Assembly: GCF_050943825.1 (NCBI RefSeq)
Contig: NZ_JBMNPX010000014.1
Location: 7,140 to 71,139, forward strand
Direction: 5' to 3'
DNA: 64,000 nucleotides
DNA from: Pseudoflavonifractor sp050943825
GTDB taxonomy: Bacteria > Bacillota > Clostridia > Oscillospirales > Oscillospiraceae
The position numbers and the translations under genes were made by a program. The notes under the pieces are model-generated. The model made no database searches. It was not told the origin of the DNA and was given only the letters and a program-made list of their open reading frames with translations. Shown here piece after piece: positions 52,402 to 62,034 of the stretch (its first letter is position 1; every line of letters starts with the position of its first letter).

Positions 52402-54306
52402 TTACTTGGCGTAGTCAGCGGCAGACTGACCGGAGATGCGGCCGAAGACGATGAAGTCAGCCACAGCGTTGCCGCCCAGACGATTGGCGCCGTGGATACC
52501 GCCGGTGACCTCGCCGGCGGCGAAGAGGCCGGGGATCACATTGCCCTCAGTGTCCAGCACCTGGGCGCTGGTGTCGATCTGCACGCCGCCCATGGTGTGG
52601 TGCACGCCGGGAGCGATCTTGATGGCGTAGTAGGGAGCGGTGTCCAGAGGATTGGCGAAGCTGGTGCGGCCGAACTCGGCGTCGGTGCCAGCGGCCACAG
52701 CGGCATTCCAGGTATCCATGGTGGTGGCGAAAGCGTCAGCGGGGACGCCCATGGCCTCAGCCAGGGCCTCGTAGCTGTCGCCCTGGACGGTGTAGCCAGC
52801 CTTGATGTAACCGGCGATGACGCTGGAGGCGTCCACCATCTTCTGGTCCACAACCAGCCAGGCATAGCCGCCGGTCTGGGCCAGCTCAGCGGCGGACACG
52901 GCGTCACGGGTGCCGACCTCGTCGCAGAAACGCAGGCCCTCGGCGTTGACCAGGATGGCGCCGTCGCCGCGGAGACCCTCGGTGATGAGGGCGGAGGTCT
53001 TCTGCTCAACAGTGGGGTGAATCTGGATCTGGTCCATGTCAACGGTGGCGGCACCCACGGCCTCGGCCATCTTGATGCCGTCGCCGGTGATACCGGGGGC
53101 GTTGGTGGTGACGAAACCGTCCAGCTCGGGCTTGAGCTCGGCCACCATCTCCAGGTTGGCGCCGAAGCCGCCGGTGGCCAGCACCACGCTCTTGGCGTTG
53201 ACGGTGTAGCCCTCAGCCTTGACGCCCACAGCGGCACCGTCGGCCATCAGGATCTCAGTGGCGGGGGCGTTGAAGATGATCTGCACGCCGTTGTCCTCGC
53301 AGGCCTTCTGGAGGATGGGGATGAGGTAGGAGCCGACGGAGATGGTCTTGCCCTCGGCGTCCACGGGGCGGTGGATGCGCTTGACGCTGGCGCCGCCGAA
53401 GGAGCCCACGTTGTGCAGGTCAGCGCCGATGGTGGACAGCCACTCAATGGCGGAAGCGGAGTTGGAGGCCAGGGTCTCCACCAGGTCGTAGTTGTTCAGG
53501 TTCTTGCCGCCCACCAGGGTGTCCAGGATGAACAGCTCCACGCTGTCAAAGTAGCCGGTGGGGTTGGCCTTGTAGGCGTCGTACTGCGCCTGAACGGTGG
53601 CCACCAGGTCAGAGAGCTCAGGATAGGTCTCGGCGGCGGTGGACAGGGTCTTCTCCACGCCGGCGTCCTCGGTGAACTCGTTGGTGTCCTGCCACTCGGT
53701 CTTGGCGGCGTTCATGCCGCCGGTGGCGCGGACGGAGTTGCCGCCCACCATGCCGGTCTTCTCCAGCAGGACCACGGTCTTGCCGGCCTGAGCGGCGGTG
53801 ATGGCGGCGGTCATACCGGCGCCGCCGGCGCCCACGACCACCACGTCAGCCTCCAGGGTCTGCTCCTCAACGGTGACGTCGGCGCCGCCGGAGACAGGAG
53901 TCAGGGCGGTGGGATCCACACCGGCGGCAGTCAGAGCGGCGTTCACAGCCTCGATAAAGCCGGTGCTGGTGAAGGTGGCGCCGGAGACGGAGTCGATCTG
54001 ACTGGACTGGGCGTCCACCACGGCCTGGGGCAGGCTCTCCAGAGCCACCTCGCCGATGGCCTCGGTCTCGCTGGACTTCAGGACCTCTACCTTATCAATC
54101 TTGTCAGCGGACAGGGTGACGGCAACCTTGATAACGCCGCCGTAGCCCTGGGCCTCACCCTCATAGGTGCCGGGGGTGAACTTGCCCTCGGCTGCGGGAG
54201 CGGAGCCACTGGGCTGGGCGCTGCCGTCAGGCGTGCCGCCGGTGCAGGCGGTCAGGCTGAAGACAAGAGCGAGCGCCAGGAACAGAGCGCTGAGTTTCTT
54301 CATCAT
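52402..54306 (-). CDS. Secreted FMN/FAD-dependent fumarate-reductase-like lipoprotein
   Basis: 634 residues. Signal peptide with lipobox LTACTGG, then an FMN-binding domain (GVIKVAVTLSADKIDKVEVL; SGATFTSTG is the covalent FMN-attachment type motif). After that comes a flavoprotein domain with the dinucleotide fold VVVGAGGAGMTAAITAAQAG and the substrate/FAD end GLFAAGEVTGGIHGANRLGGNAVADFIVFG. The family includes extracellular reductases fed electrons through flavins, using fumarate, urocanate or other unsaturated acids as acceptor. The substrate cannot be deduced. The start chosen is the ATG at 54306, with AAGGAGA upstream. Confidence 0.85.
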   Translation of the reverse strand: MMKKLSALFLALALVFSLTACTGGTPDGSAQPSGSAPAAEGKFTPGTYEGEAQGYGGVIKVAVTLSADKIDKVEVLKSSETEAIGEVALESLPQAVVDAQSSQIDSVSGATFTSTGFIEAVNAALTAAGVDPTALTPVSGGADVTVEEQTLEADVVVVGAGGAGMTAAITAAQAGKTVVLLEKTGMVGGNSVRATGGMNAAKTEWQDTNEFTEDAGVEKTLSTAAETYPELSDLVATVQAQYDAYKANPTGYFDSVELFILDTLVGGKNLNNYDLVETLASNSASAIEWLSTIGADLHNVGSFGGASVKRIHRPVDAEGKTISVGSYLIPILQKACEDNGVQIIFNAPATEILMADGAAVGVKAEGYTVNAKSVVLATGGFGANLEMVAELKPELDGFVTTNAPGITGDGIKMAEAVGAATVDMDQIQIHPTVEQKTSALITEGLRGDGAILVNAEGLRFCDEVGTRDAVSAAELAQTGGYAWLVVDQKMVDASSVIAGYIKAGYTVQGDSYEALAEAMGVPADAFATTMDTWNAAVAAGTDAEFGRTSFANPLDTAPYYAIKIAPGVHHTMGGVQIDTSAQVLDTEGNVIPGLFAAGEVTGGIHGANRLGGNAVADFIVFGRISGQSAADYAK

Positions 54307-54379
54307 TCCGTGTTCTCTCCTTCTATTAATATTAGGGATGGATTTCATACCAAAACACTTACTGTTTTGGCGGCATCCC

Positions 54380-54408
54380 TTTATACCATAGGATGGGAGA
54401 AAAAGCAA
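54380..54408 (-). promoter_or_regulatory. Promoter of the FMN/FAD reductase
   Basis: Minus strand: -35 TTGCTT (54408-54403), 17-bp spacer, -10 TATAAA (54385-54380). Confidence 0.5.
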
Positions 54409-54481
54409 TAACTTTGTTGTTAATTTGTCAATTATTTGGACATGATTGGTTTATATACACAAAAGAGGCCTATATTTGCAA

Positions 54482-54569
54482 TGTAAAATGGGTAATGTAA
54501 AGGAAGAAGGCGACTTTACAGACCCTTTACAAACTGCTGTGGGACAACTTTACAAACGCCAAGTATACT
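54482..54569 (+). promoter_or_regulatory. Pho-box cluster and promoter of the pst operon
   Basis: CTTTACA occurs at 54514, 54525 and 54548 (11-bp phase, the last at two turns), and the opposite form TGTAAA at 54482 and 54496. The final copy overlaps the -35 region of a promoter whose -10 is TATACT (54564-54569). This fits PhoP-type direct-repeat activation under phosphate starvation. Confidence 0.65.
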
Positions 54570-54633
54570 AATCCATGTTCGAAGGAACAACACGAAATGA
54601 AGAAATGAACAAGACGATTGGAGACTGAACAAG

Positions 54634-55530
54634 ATGAAAAAGATTTCTGCACTCTTTCTTGCCCTGGCCATGTGTGTGGGCCTGATGGCCGGCTGCAGCA
54701 GCACCGGCGATACCACCCCCAGCGACCAGCCCAGCACCTCCCCCTCCGCCAGCACTGAGGTCAGCACCCAGCCCAGCGAGAACACCGAGTTGTCCGGCAC
54801 TGTGAACCTGAACGGCTCCACCTCCGTGGAGAAGCCCATCCTGGCTATGGCCGAGGCTTTTATGGAGATGTACCCCGACGTGAAGGTCAACTATGACCCC
54901 ACCGGTTCCAGCACCGGCATCAACGCCGCTCTGGAGGGCACCTGCGATGTGGGTCTGGCCAGCCGTGACCTGAAGGACGAGGAGAGCTCTCAGGGCCTGA
55001 CCGCCACCGTGTTCGCCCTGGACGGCATCGCCATCATTGTCAACAGCGAGAACCCCGTGGCCGACCTGAGCCTGGAGCAGATTGCCGGCCTGGCCAACGG
55101 CACCATTACCAACTGGAGCGAGGTGGGCGGCAGCGATGCCCCCGTGGTCCTCATCGGCCGTGAGGCTGGCTCCGGCACCCGCGACGGCTTCGAGTCCATC
55201 ACCGGCACCGAGGATGTCTGCGTCTACTCCCAGGAGCTGACCTCCACCGGCGCTGTCATCCAGGCTGTTGCCGGCAACCCCAACGCCTTCGGCTACGCCT
55301 CCCTGTCCGCTGTTGAGGGCAACGACGGTGTGAAGGCTGTCTCTGTTGAGAACGTGGCTCCTTCCGAGGAGACCGTTCTGGACGGTACCTACAAGGTGCA
55401 GCGCAACTTCAACTTCGTGTTCAACAGCAGCAGTGAGCTGTCCGATGCCGCCCAGGCGTTCGTGGACTTCGCCCTCTCCGCTGACGCCGCCGACCTGATT
55501 ACCGGCGCCGGCGCGGTGCCCCTGGCCTGA
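54634..55530 (+). CDS. pstS: Phosphate-binding lipoprotein PstS
   Basis: 298 residues: signal peptide with lipobox MAGCSST, a Ser/Thr/Pro linker, and a type II periplasmic-binding fold containing LNGSTSVEKP (phosphate contact), DPTGSSTGI, GLASRDLKDEE and GREAGSGTRDGFESI. It captures phosphate outside the membrane and delivers it to PstCA. First gene of the operon, separated from pstC by a strong hairpin. Confidence 0.93.
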   Translation: MKKISALFLALAMCVGLMAGCSSTGDTTPSDQPSTSPSASTEVSTQPSENTELSGTVNLNGSTSVEKPILAMAEAFMEMYPDVKVNYDPTGSSTGINAALEGTCDVGLASRDLKDEESSQGLTATVFALDGIAIIVNSENPVADLSLEQIAGLANGTITNWSEVGGSDAPVVLIGREAGSGTRDGFESITGTEDVCVYSQELTSTGAVIQAVAGNPNAFGYASLSAVEGNDGVKAVSVENVAPSEETVLDGTYKVQRNFNFVFNSSSELSDAAQAFVDFALSADAADLITGAGAVPLA

Positions 55531-55549
55531 TAAAAACCCCGACCTGTTG

Positions 55550-55590
55550 GCCTGAGACACCTCCGCACAGCCTGCGGAGGTGTCTCAGGC
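55550..55590 (+). other. Intercistronic hairpin between pstS and pstC
   Basis: A perfect 18-bp stem (GCCTGAGACACCTCCGCA against its complement) with a 5-base loop and no T run. Such hairpins usually stabilise the upstream message or dampen read-through, giving more PstS than permease. Confidence 0.75.
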
Positions 55591-55627
55591 TGACTGAATG
55601 TCCGCCCGAAAGGAGACTTTTCCAACT

Positions 55628-56599
55628 ATGGATGAAACGCTGCATATCTCCAACGCCCAGGAGTCCCGGTCCCGGAAAGCTGAGAAAGCCAGAGAGAAGA
55701 AGGGCCGGGGACCCCAGACCAGCCAGCGCAGCCCCCTGCGGGCCATGGAGCTGGTGATGAACGGCGTCTTTTTCTTCTGCGGCATTGTCGCCATCGTCTT
55801 TGTTCTCTTTATCAGTATTTACCTCATCGTCTCCGGCCTGCCCGCCATCATGGAGATCGGCCTGGTGGACTTCCTCTTCGGCCAGACCTGGGCCTCCACC
55901 GCCAAAGACCCCCAGTTTGGCATCCTGCCCTTTATCCTCACCTCCATCTACGGCACCGCCGGTGCTGTGGTGCTGGGCGTGCCTGTGGGCCTGATGACCG
56001 CCATCTTCATCTCCAAGGTGGCCCCCAAGAAGATGGCCGCTGTGGTCCGCCCCGCCGTGGACCTTCTGGCCGGTATTCCCTCCGTGGTGTACGGCCTTAT
56101 CGGTATGATTGTGCTGGTCCCTACTGTGCGCGAGGTCTTCAACCTGCCTGACGGCGCCAGTCTGTTCGCCGCCATCATCGTGCTGGCCGTCATGATTCTC
56201 CCCTCCATCATCAGCGTCTCCGAGACCGCCCTCAACGCGGTGCCCCGGGAGTATGAGGAGGCCTCCCTGGCCCTGGGCGCCACCCACATCGAGACCGTGT
56301 TCAGGGTCAGCGTGCCCGCGGCCTCCAGCGGCATCGCCGCCTCGGTGGTGCTGGGCATCGGCCGCGCCATCGGCGAGGCCATGGCCATCATGATGGTGGC
56401 CGGCAACGTGGCCAACATGCCCGGTCTCTTCAAGTCCGTCCGCTTCCTCACCACCGCCGTGGCCAGCGAGATGTCCTACGCCGCCGTAGGCTCCCTCCAG
56501 CGTCAGGCCCTGTTCTCCATCGCCCTGGTGCTCTTTGTGTTCATCATGCTCATCAACGTGGTGCTCAACGGCCTGCTGAAGAAAAAGAACAAGGACTGA
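55628..56599 (+). CDS. pstC: Phosphate ABC transporter permease PstC
   Basis: 323 residues with six membrane helices (starting LVMNGVFFFCGIVAIVFVLF) and the binding-protein-dependent permease loop EYEEASLALGATHIETVFRV. It also has FLFGQTWASTAKDPQFGILP, a PstC signature. The ATG at 55628 follows AAAGGAG; the earlier ATG at 55598 has no ribosome site. Confidence 0.93.
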   Translation: MDETLHISNAQESRSRKAEKAREKKGRGPQTSQRSPLRAMELVMNGVFFFCGIVAIVFVLFISIYLIVSGLPAIMEIGLVDFLFGQTWASTAKDPQFGILPFILTSIYGTAGAVVLGVPVGLMTAIFISKVAPKKMAAVVRPAVDLLAGIPSVVYGLIGMIVLVPTVREVFNLPDGASLFAAIIVLAVMILPSIISVSETALNAVPREYEEASLALGATHIETVFRVSVPAASSGIAASVVLGIGRAIGEAMAIMMVAGNVANMPGLFKSVRFLTTAVASEMSYAAVGSLQRQALFSIALVLFVFIMLINVVLNGLLKKKNKD

Positions 56600-56646
56600 A
56601 GCCCGCGCTTCCCGCTATGAATTTTCCTGAAGGGATGATATACTAA

Positions 56647-57501
56647 ATGGAAATGAAACGCCTTTCCGGACGGCGGCGGGTCTACGACAAGAGCCTGCGG
56701 TTCCTGCTGTACCTGTGCGCCTTCCTCACCTGCGCGCTGCTGGTGGTCATCATCGGATATATCTTTGTCCGCGGCCTTCCCAACGTGACCTGGCAGCTCC
56801 TCTCCACCAAGCCCAGCCACATCAAGGGTACCATCGGTATCCTCCCCAACATTCTCAACACGCTCTATATCATTCTCATCACGCTGATCATCGTCCTGCC
56901 CCTGGGTGTGGGCGCTGCCGTGTACCTGACCGAGTACGCCCGCAACCGGAAGCTGGTCTCCGCCATTGAGTTCGCCACCGAGACCCTCACCGGCATCCCC
57001 TCCATCATCTACGGCCTGGTGGGCATGCTCTTCTTCGTGCAGTTCTGCTCCCTGGGCACCTCTCTGCTGGCAGGCGGCCTGACCCTGGTGGTCATGACGC
57101 TGCCCACCATCATCCGCACCACCCAGGAGAGCCTGAAGACCGTGCCCCAGTCCTACCGTGAGGGCGCCCTGGGCCTGGGCGCCGGCAAGTGGCACATGAT
57201 CCGCACCATCGTCCTGCCCTCTTCGGTGGACGGCATCGTCACCGGCTGCATCCTGGCCATCGGCCGTGTGGTGGGCGAGTCGGCGGCCCTGCTCTTCACC
57301 GCCGGCATGGGCCTGACCATCAGCGGCTTCTTTGAGGCCATGGGCAGCAGCGGCGCAACCCTCACCGTGTCCCTCTACATGTACGCCATGGAGCGGGGCG
57401 AGATCGACGTGGCTTTCGCCATCGCGGCCATCCTGATGATCCTGACCCTGATCATCAACCTGGCGGCCAAGCTGGTGGGCAGCAAGCTGAGAAAAAAGTA
57501 A
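56647..57501 (+). CDS. pstA: Phosphate ABC transporter permease PstA
   Basis: 284 residues, six helices (LLYLCAFLTCALLVVIIGYI ...), with the family segments NVTWQLLSTKPSHIKGTIGI, ATETLTGIPSIIYGLVGML and the coupling loop SYREGALGLGAGKWHMIRTI. It pairs with PstC. Confidence 0.94.
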   Translation: MEMKRLSGRRRVYDKSLRFLLYLCAFLTCALLVVIIGYIFVRGLPNVTWQLLSTKPSHIKGTIGILPNILNTLYIILITLIIVLPLGVGAAVYLTEYARNRKLVSAIEFATETLTGIPSIIYGLVGMLFFVQFCSLGTSLLAGGLTLVVMTLPTIIRTTQESLKTVPQSYREGALGLGAGKWHMIRTIVLPSSVDGIVTGCILAIGRVVGESAALLFTAGMGLTISGFFEAMGSSGATLTVSLYMYAMERGEIDVAFAIAAILMILTLIINLAAKLVGSKLRKK

Positions 57502-57513
57502 GGAGCGAGCCTT

Positions 57514-58275
57514 ATGGATGAAACGACTATCCTCTCCGCCCGGGACCTGAACCTGTGGTACGGAGAAAACCACGCCCTCAAGGGTGTGAATATGGACATT
57601 CCCGAGCGTCAGGTAACCGCACTCATCGGCCCCTCCGGCTGCGGCAAGTCCACCTTCCTCAAGACCCTGGACCGGATGAACGACCTGGTGCCCAACATTA
57701 AGATCACCGGCAGCGTCAAGTACCGGGACCAGGAGATCTACGACCCCGGCGTGGATGTGACCTGGCTGCGCAAGCAGATCGGCATGGTGTTCCAGAAGCC
57801 CAATCCCTTCCCCATGAGCATCTATGACAACATCGCCTACGGCCCCCGCACCCACGGCATCCGCAGCAAGAGCAAGCTGGACGACATTGTGGAGAAGTCC
57901 CTCCGCGGCGCGGCCATCTGGGACGAGGTGAAGGACCGGTTGAAGAAGTCTGCTCTGTCCCTGTCCGGCGGCCAGCAGCAGCGTATCTGCATCGCCCGCG
58001 CCCTGGCCGTGGAGCCCGACATCCTGCTGATGGACGAGGCCACCTCCGCTCTGGACCCCATCTCCACCTCCAAGATTGAGGACCTGATCGGGGACCTGAA
58101 GAAGGACTACACCATCGTCATCGTCACCCACAACATGCAGCAGGCCACCCGTGTCTCGGACAAGTGCGCCTTCTTCCTGATGGGCGAGCTCATCGAGTTC
58201 GGCGACACCACCCAGCTCTTCTCCATGCCCAGAGACAAGCGGACCGAGGACTACATCACCGGGAGGTTCGGATAA
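57514..58275 (+). CDS. pstB: Phosphate ABC transporter ATPase PstB
   Basis: 253 residues: Walker A GPSGCGKST, signature LSGGQQQRICIARAL, Walker B ILLMDEATSALD, H-loop THN. PstB-specific stretches are LWYGENHALKGVNMDI and MVFQKPNPFPMSIYDNIAYG. It powers phosphate import. Confidence 0.95.
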   Translation: MDETTILSARDLNLWYGENHALKGVNMDIPERQVTALIGPSGCGKSTFLKTLDRMNDLVPNIKITGSVKYRDQEIYDPGVDVTWLRKQIGMVFQKPNPFPMSIYDNIAYGPRTHGIRSKSKLDDIVEKSLRGAAIWDEVKDRLKKSALSLSGGQQQRICIARALAVEPDILLMDEATSALDPISTSKIEDLIGDLKKDYTIVIVTHNMQQATRVSDKCAFFLMGELIEFGDTTQLFSMPRDKRTEDYITGRFG

Positions 58276-58276
58276 A

Positions 58277-58921
58277 ATGAGAAAGACCTTTGACGCGGAG
58301 CTCCAGGAGCTCAACGCCGAGATGATCGACATGGCCGCCGCGGCGGAGGACGTCATTGACGCGGTGACCCAGTCTCTTACCTCTGCCGACCACGACGCCG
58401 CCAAGGGCGCCGTGGAGATGACCAAGCATATGGACCAGATGGAGCGGGACATTGAGAACCGCTGCCTGCGTCTGCTCCTCCAGCAGCAGCCTGTGGCCCG
58501 GGACCTGCGCACCATCTCCGCCGCCCTGAAAATGGTCACCGACCTGCAGCGCATCGGCGACCAGTGCGCCAACATCGCCGAGCTGTCCGGCCTGCTGGGC
58601 AATCCCGGCAGCAGCCAGGCCATGAAGGACATCCGCACCATGAGCCAGAAGGCGGGCATCATGGTCAAGCGCTCCATCTTTGCCTACGCCAACCGTGACA
58701 CCTCCTCCGCCCGTGAGGTGGTGGCGCTGGACGACGAGGTGGACCGCCTCTTCCAGGCCGTCAAGCACGAGCTGGTGGAGCTGATTGTGAACAACCGGGG
58801 CGAGGCCGACCAGGCCATCGACCTGATTATCATCGCCAAGTATCTGGAGCGGATCGCGGACCACGCGGTCAACATCGCCCAGTGGGCCATCTACTGTGTG
58901 ACCGGCGAGCTGGCCGGCTGA
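58277..58921 (+). CDS. phoU: Phosphate signalling protein PhoU
   Basis: 214 residues in two three-helix bundles with metal-binding E/D-x3-D type motifs (LQRIGDQCANIAE and LERIADHAVNIAQW). PhoU relays transporter state to the PhoR kinase, suppressing the Pho response when phosphate is ample. Starts 1 base after pstB. Confidence 0.93.
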   Translation: MRKTFDAELQELNAEMIDMAAAAEDVIDAVTQSLTSADHDAAKGAVEMTKHMDQMERDIENRCLRLLLQQQPVARDLRTISAALKMVTDLQRIGDQCANIAELSGLLGNPGSSQAMKDIRTMSQKAGIMVKRSIFAYANRDTSSAREVVALDDEVDRLFQAVKHELVELIVNNRGEADQAIDLIIIAKYLERIADHAVNIAQWAIYCVTGELAG

Positions 58922-58952
58922 AAAACCGGCAAATTTTGTGTGGGGTGATTCC

Positions 58953-59624
58953 ATGTCCCAGGTGATTCTGGTGGTTGAGGACGACGAGAGTATCCGCGAG
59001 ATGCTCCGCTACTATTTTCAGTCCGTGGGGTACACGGTCCGGGCCTATGAGTCCGGCGAGGCCATGTTCGAGGGGGAGCAGGGGCAGGACTGCCCTGTGC
59101 TGTGCATCCTGGACATCATGCTCCCCGGCATGGACGGACTGGAGATCCTCCGCCGTCTCCGGGCAGACCGGGACCGGGAGGGCGTGCCCGTCATCCTCCT
59201 CACCGCCCGCACCGCCGAGATGGACCGGGTCAACGGCCTGGAGGCCGGGGCGGACGACTACGTGGTCAAGCCCTTCGGCATCATGGAGCTCCAGGCCCGG
59301 GTGAAGGCGGTACTCCGCCGCACCCATCGGGAGGAGGAGAACCGCCTCATCCGCTGCGGCGACCTGGAGATTGACCCGGCCGCCCGTGTGGTGCGCCGGG
59401 GCGGGGAGCAGGTGGACCTGACCTTCAAGGAGTTTGAGCTGCTCCGCCTGCTGGCCACCCACCGGGGCGTGGCCCTCACACGGGACGAGATCCTCCAGTC
59501 TGTCTGGGACTATGACTACACCGGCGAGACCCGCACGGTGGATATGCACGTCAAGACCCTCCGGCAGAAGCTGGGGGAGGAGTACATCACCACCGTCCGC
59601 GGCGTGGGATACAAGATGAGCTGA
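58953..59624 (+). CDS. OmpR-family response regulator of the Pho system
   Basis: 223 residues: receiver with phosphoacceptor Asp54 (LCILDIMLPGMDG), Thr/Lys switch residues (LLTARTAEMDR, VVKPFG), and a C-terminal winged helix (LTFKEFELLRLLATHRG, TVDMHVKTLRQKL, YITTVRGVGYKM). PhoP/PhoB type by operon position. The ATG at 58953 has GGGGTGA upstream; GTG 58938 would add five residues. Confidence 0.9.
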   Translation: MSQVILVVEDDESIREMLRYYFQSVGYTVRAYESGEAMFEGEQGQDCPVLCILDIMLPGMDGLEILRRLRADRDREGVPVILLTARTAEMDRVNGLEAGADDYVVKPFGIMELQARVKAVLRRTHREEENRLIRCGDLEIDPAARVVRRGGEQVDLTFKEFELLRLLATHRGVALTRDEILQSVWDYDYTGETRTVDMHVKTLRQKLGEEYITTVRGVGYKMS

Positions 59625-59692
59625 ACGGCGGCCGGGTGGTACCGGGGAGAACTCCCGGCTGCCGCCCGGCTCTCTATACAGGGGGAATTTTG

Positions 59693-61435
59693 ATGAAAAA
59701 ACGACTGATCTGCGCCACGCTTGTCACCGTTCTGGCGGCGCTTCTGGTATCCAGCGTCGTGGGTATCTGGGTGCTGCGGGAGCGGGAGATGAGCGCCGCC
59801 CGGCAGAGCCTTCAGGAACTGCTGATCCTGATGGACGCCCAGAGCGCCATCACAGACCCGGAGGGTCTGACCGAGCAGTTCAACCAGGCCGCACCGGAGA
59901 AGCGCCTGACCATTATTGACAGCGACGGTACTGTGGTGGCCGACACTGAGGCCGATCCGGCCACCATGGAGAATCATGCCGATCGGGAGGAGTTCAAGCA
60001 GGCCGCCGCCACCGGCTGGGGCGAGTCCCTCCGGTCCTCCGACACGGTGGGCACTACCATGTTCTACGAAGCCAAGCGCTTTGCCGACGGCATGGTGGGC
60101 CGGGCCTCCATGCCTGTCTCCTCCATCGACAGCCTGGTGTGGGACAGCGCCGGCGGCTTTGTGGTGGCAGCCCTGGTGGCCCTGGTGCTGGCCCTCATTC
60201 TGGCCAGCCGCATGGCACGCATGGTACTCAAGCCCCTCAATGTGGTGGGCGAGGCGCTCCAGGGGGTTCTGGGCGGCGAGGCGGAGGACAAGGCCGCTCT
60301 GGCTGCCTATGAGGCCGATGACGAGGTGCGCCCCCTCCTGCGGTACATCGACAAGCTGATGGAGCGGCTGAGTGCGCATATCGACGCCATCCGGGCCGAG
60401 CGGGACAAGGTCAGCCTGATTCTGGAGTGTATGGACGAGGGCCTCATCCTGCTGGACGAGGAGGGCCATGTCCTCACCCTGAACCGGTCGGCCCGCCGCC
60501 TCTTCGGCCTGAGCGACAACTCCGACGGCAGCGGCATCCTGCTGCTTACCCGCTCCCGCCGCCTGCGGGAGGCCCTCAAGACCGTCCGCACCGAGAAGAC
60601 CCCCGTGGTGCTGGACCTTGACGACCCGGCCTTTGACGGCAGAAGCCTGCGCATGTTCCTCTCACCGGTCACCGGCCGGCAGTACGAGGGGGAGACGGTG
60701 GGCGCCTCCATCCTCATCTCCGACGTGACCGAGCTCAAGCGGGCCGAGGGTATCCGCAGCGAGTTCACCGCCAACGTGTCCCATGAGCTCAAGACCCCCC
60801 TCACCAGCATCAAGGGCTTTACCGATATGCTGGCCTCCGGCATGGTCAAGAGCGAGGAGGACCGCAAGCGCTTCCTCACCATGATCGGCGTGGAGGTGGA
60901 CCGGCTCATCGAGCTCATCAACGACATTCTGAAGATCTCCGAGCTGGAGTCGGTGGCCATCGACCAGTGCGAGGAGGCCAGCGATGTGCTCACGGCTGCC
61001 CGGGAGACCCAGACCCTGCTGGAGCCCGCCGCCAAGGAGGCGGGGGTCACCCTGACCGTCACCGGTGAGAACGCCATGGCGGCTATCCCGGTCAGCCGGC
61101 TGAAGGAGCTGCTCCTCAACCTGATGGAGAATGGCGTGAAGTACAATGTAAAGGGCGGCAGTGTCAGCGTGGACGTGTCCGCCGACAGCGCCTGGGTCAC
61201 CGCTGTGGTGTCCGACACCGGCATCGGTATCCCCGAGGAGGCGCAGAAGCGTGTCTTTGAGCGGTTCTTCCGGGTGGACAAGGGACGTGCCCGGAAAAAC
61301 GGCGGCACCGGCCTGGGCCTGGCCATTGTCAAGCACATTGTCCAGCTCTACGGCGGTACCGTCACGCTGGAGAGCGCCCTGGGCCAGGGCAGCACCTTTA
61401 CCGTGAAGCTGCCCCGGGCGGCCGAAAAGAACTAA
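59693..61435 (+). CDS. phoR: PhoR-type sensor histidine kinase
   Basis: 580 residues. Helix 1 near residues 9-25, an extracytoplasmic sensor domain (about 30-150), helix 2 (FVVAALVALVLALILASRM), a HAMP-like linker, a PAS domain (ILECMDEGLILLDEEGHVLT), HisKA with His364 in ANVSHELKTPLTSIKGF, and the ATPase domain (LMENGVKYN, VSDTGIGIPEE, GGTGLGLAIVKHIV). It phosphorylates the regulator just upstream. GGGGGA lies ahead of the ATG at 59693. Likely the sensor for the Pho boxes before pstS. Confidence 0.92.
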   Translation: MKKRLICATLVTVLAALLVSSVVGIWVLREREMSAARQSLQELLILMDAQSAITDPEGLTEQFNQAAPEKRLTIIDSDGTVVADTEADPATMENHADREEFKQAAATGWGESLRSSDTVGTTMFYEAKRFADGMVGRASMPVSSIDSLVWDSAGGFVVAALVALVLALILASRMARMVLKPLNVVGEALQGVLGGEAEDKAALAAYEADDEVRPLLRYIDKLMERLSAHIDAIRAERDKVSLILECMDEGLILLDEEGHVLTLNRSARRLFGLSDNSDGSGILLLTRSRRLREALKTVRTEKTPVVLDLDDPAFDGRSLRMFLSPVTGRQYEGETVGASILISDVTELKRAEGIRSEFTANVSHELKTPLTSIKGFTDMLASGMVKSEEDRKRFLTMIGVEVDRLIELINDILKISELESVAIDQCEEASDVLTAARETQTLLEPAAKEAGVTLTVTGENAMAAIPVSRLKELLLNLMENGVKYNVKGGSVSVDVSADSAWVTAVVSDTGIGIPEEAQKRVFERFFRVDKGRARKNGGTGLGLAIVKHIVQLYGGTVTLESALGQGSTFTVKLPRAAEKN

Positions 61436-61457
61436 AGCAGAATAAGAGAAGCAGAAG

Positions 61458-61492
61458 AGCGGCGCTCCGGTTCATCCGGAGCGCCGCTTTTT
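61458..61492 (+). terminator. Terminator of the pst-pho operon
   Basis: AGCGGCGCTCCGG / CCGGAGCGCCGCT, loop TTCAT, followed by TTTT. Confidence 0.88.
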
Positions 61493-61553
61493 CCGCACCC
61501 TTTCCGGCGGAGGGAATAGGATGAAGTAGTCGCGGTGAATGGAGGAACGATCC

Positions 61554-61956
61554 ATGAGACAAGAACTGAATTTCTGGGTGATTGGCGGGGATATGCGCCA
61601 GGTCAGGCTGGCCGGGCTGCTGGCCGCCGAGGGGCACAGCGTCCACACCTTTGCCCTGGAGCAGGGGGAGCGGCCGGAGCACGTGACCGAGGAGGCCACG
61701 CTGCGGGAGGCGGCCCTGGCCGACTGTATCATTCTCCCTCTGCCGGTGGAAGGAGAGCCGGGCATGCTCAACGCGCCCCTCTCCGCTGTGCGGTACAGCC
61801 TGACCCAGGTGCTGGATGCACTCCGCTCCGGGCAGGTGATCTGCGGCGGGCGGGTGTCCCGTGAGGCCGCGGCACTGGCGGATGAGCGGGGGCTGGTGCT
61901 CCGGGACTATTTTCTGCGGGAGGAATTGGCCGTAGCCAATGCGGTACCTGCCGCAT
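61554..61956 (+). pseudogene. dpaA: Interrupted dipicolinate synthase subunit A, N-terminal part (dpaA/spoVFA)
   Basis: Translated from the ATG at 61554 (GGAGG 8 bases upstream), the first ~134 residues match the N-terminal domain of DpaA: LNFWVIGGDMRQVRLAGLLA, ADCIILPLPVEGEPGML, LRDYFLREELAVANAVP. Homology stops around 61950-61956; in DpaA the next residues lead into the NAD-binding domain. Instead the frame runs into unrelated sequence, ending at 62108. The catalytic domain is absent from this window. DpaA with DpaB makes dipicolinic acid for spore heat resistance, so interruption would be costly unless reversed. Confidence 0.78.
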
Positions 61957-62034
61957 GGGGGATTTTGCAGCGCCGGAGTGCTTTCCATCTGCCCGGCGGC
62001 ATATGCTCTTCTGAAAAGAAAAGGAGGGCTGGCT

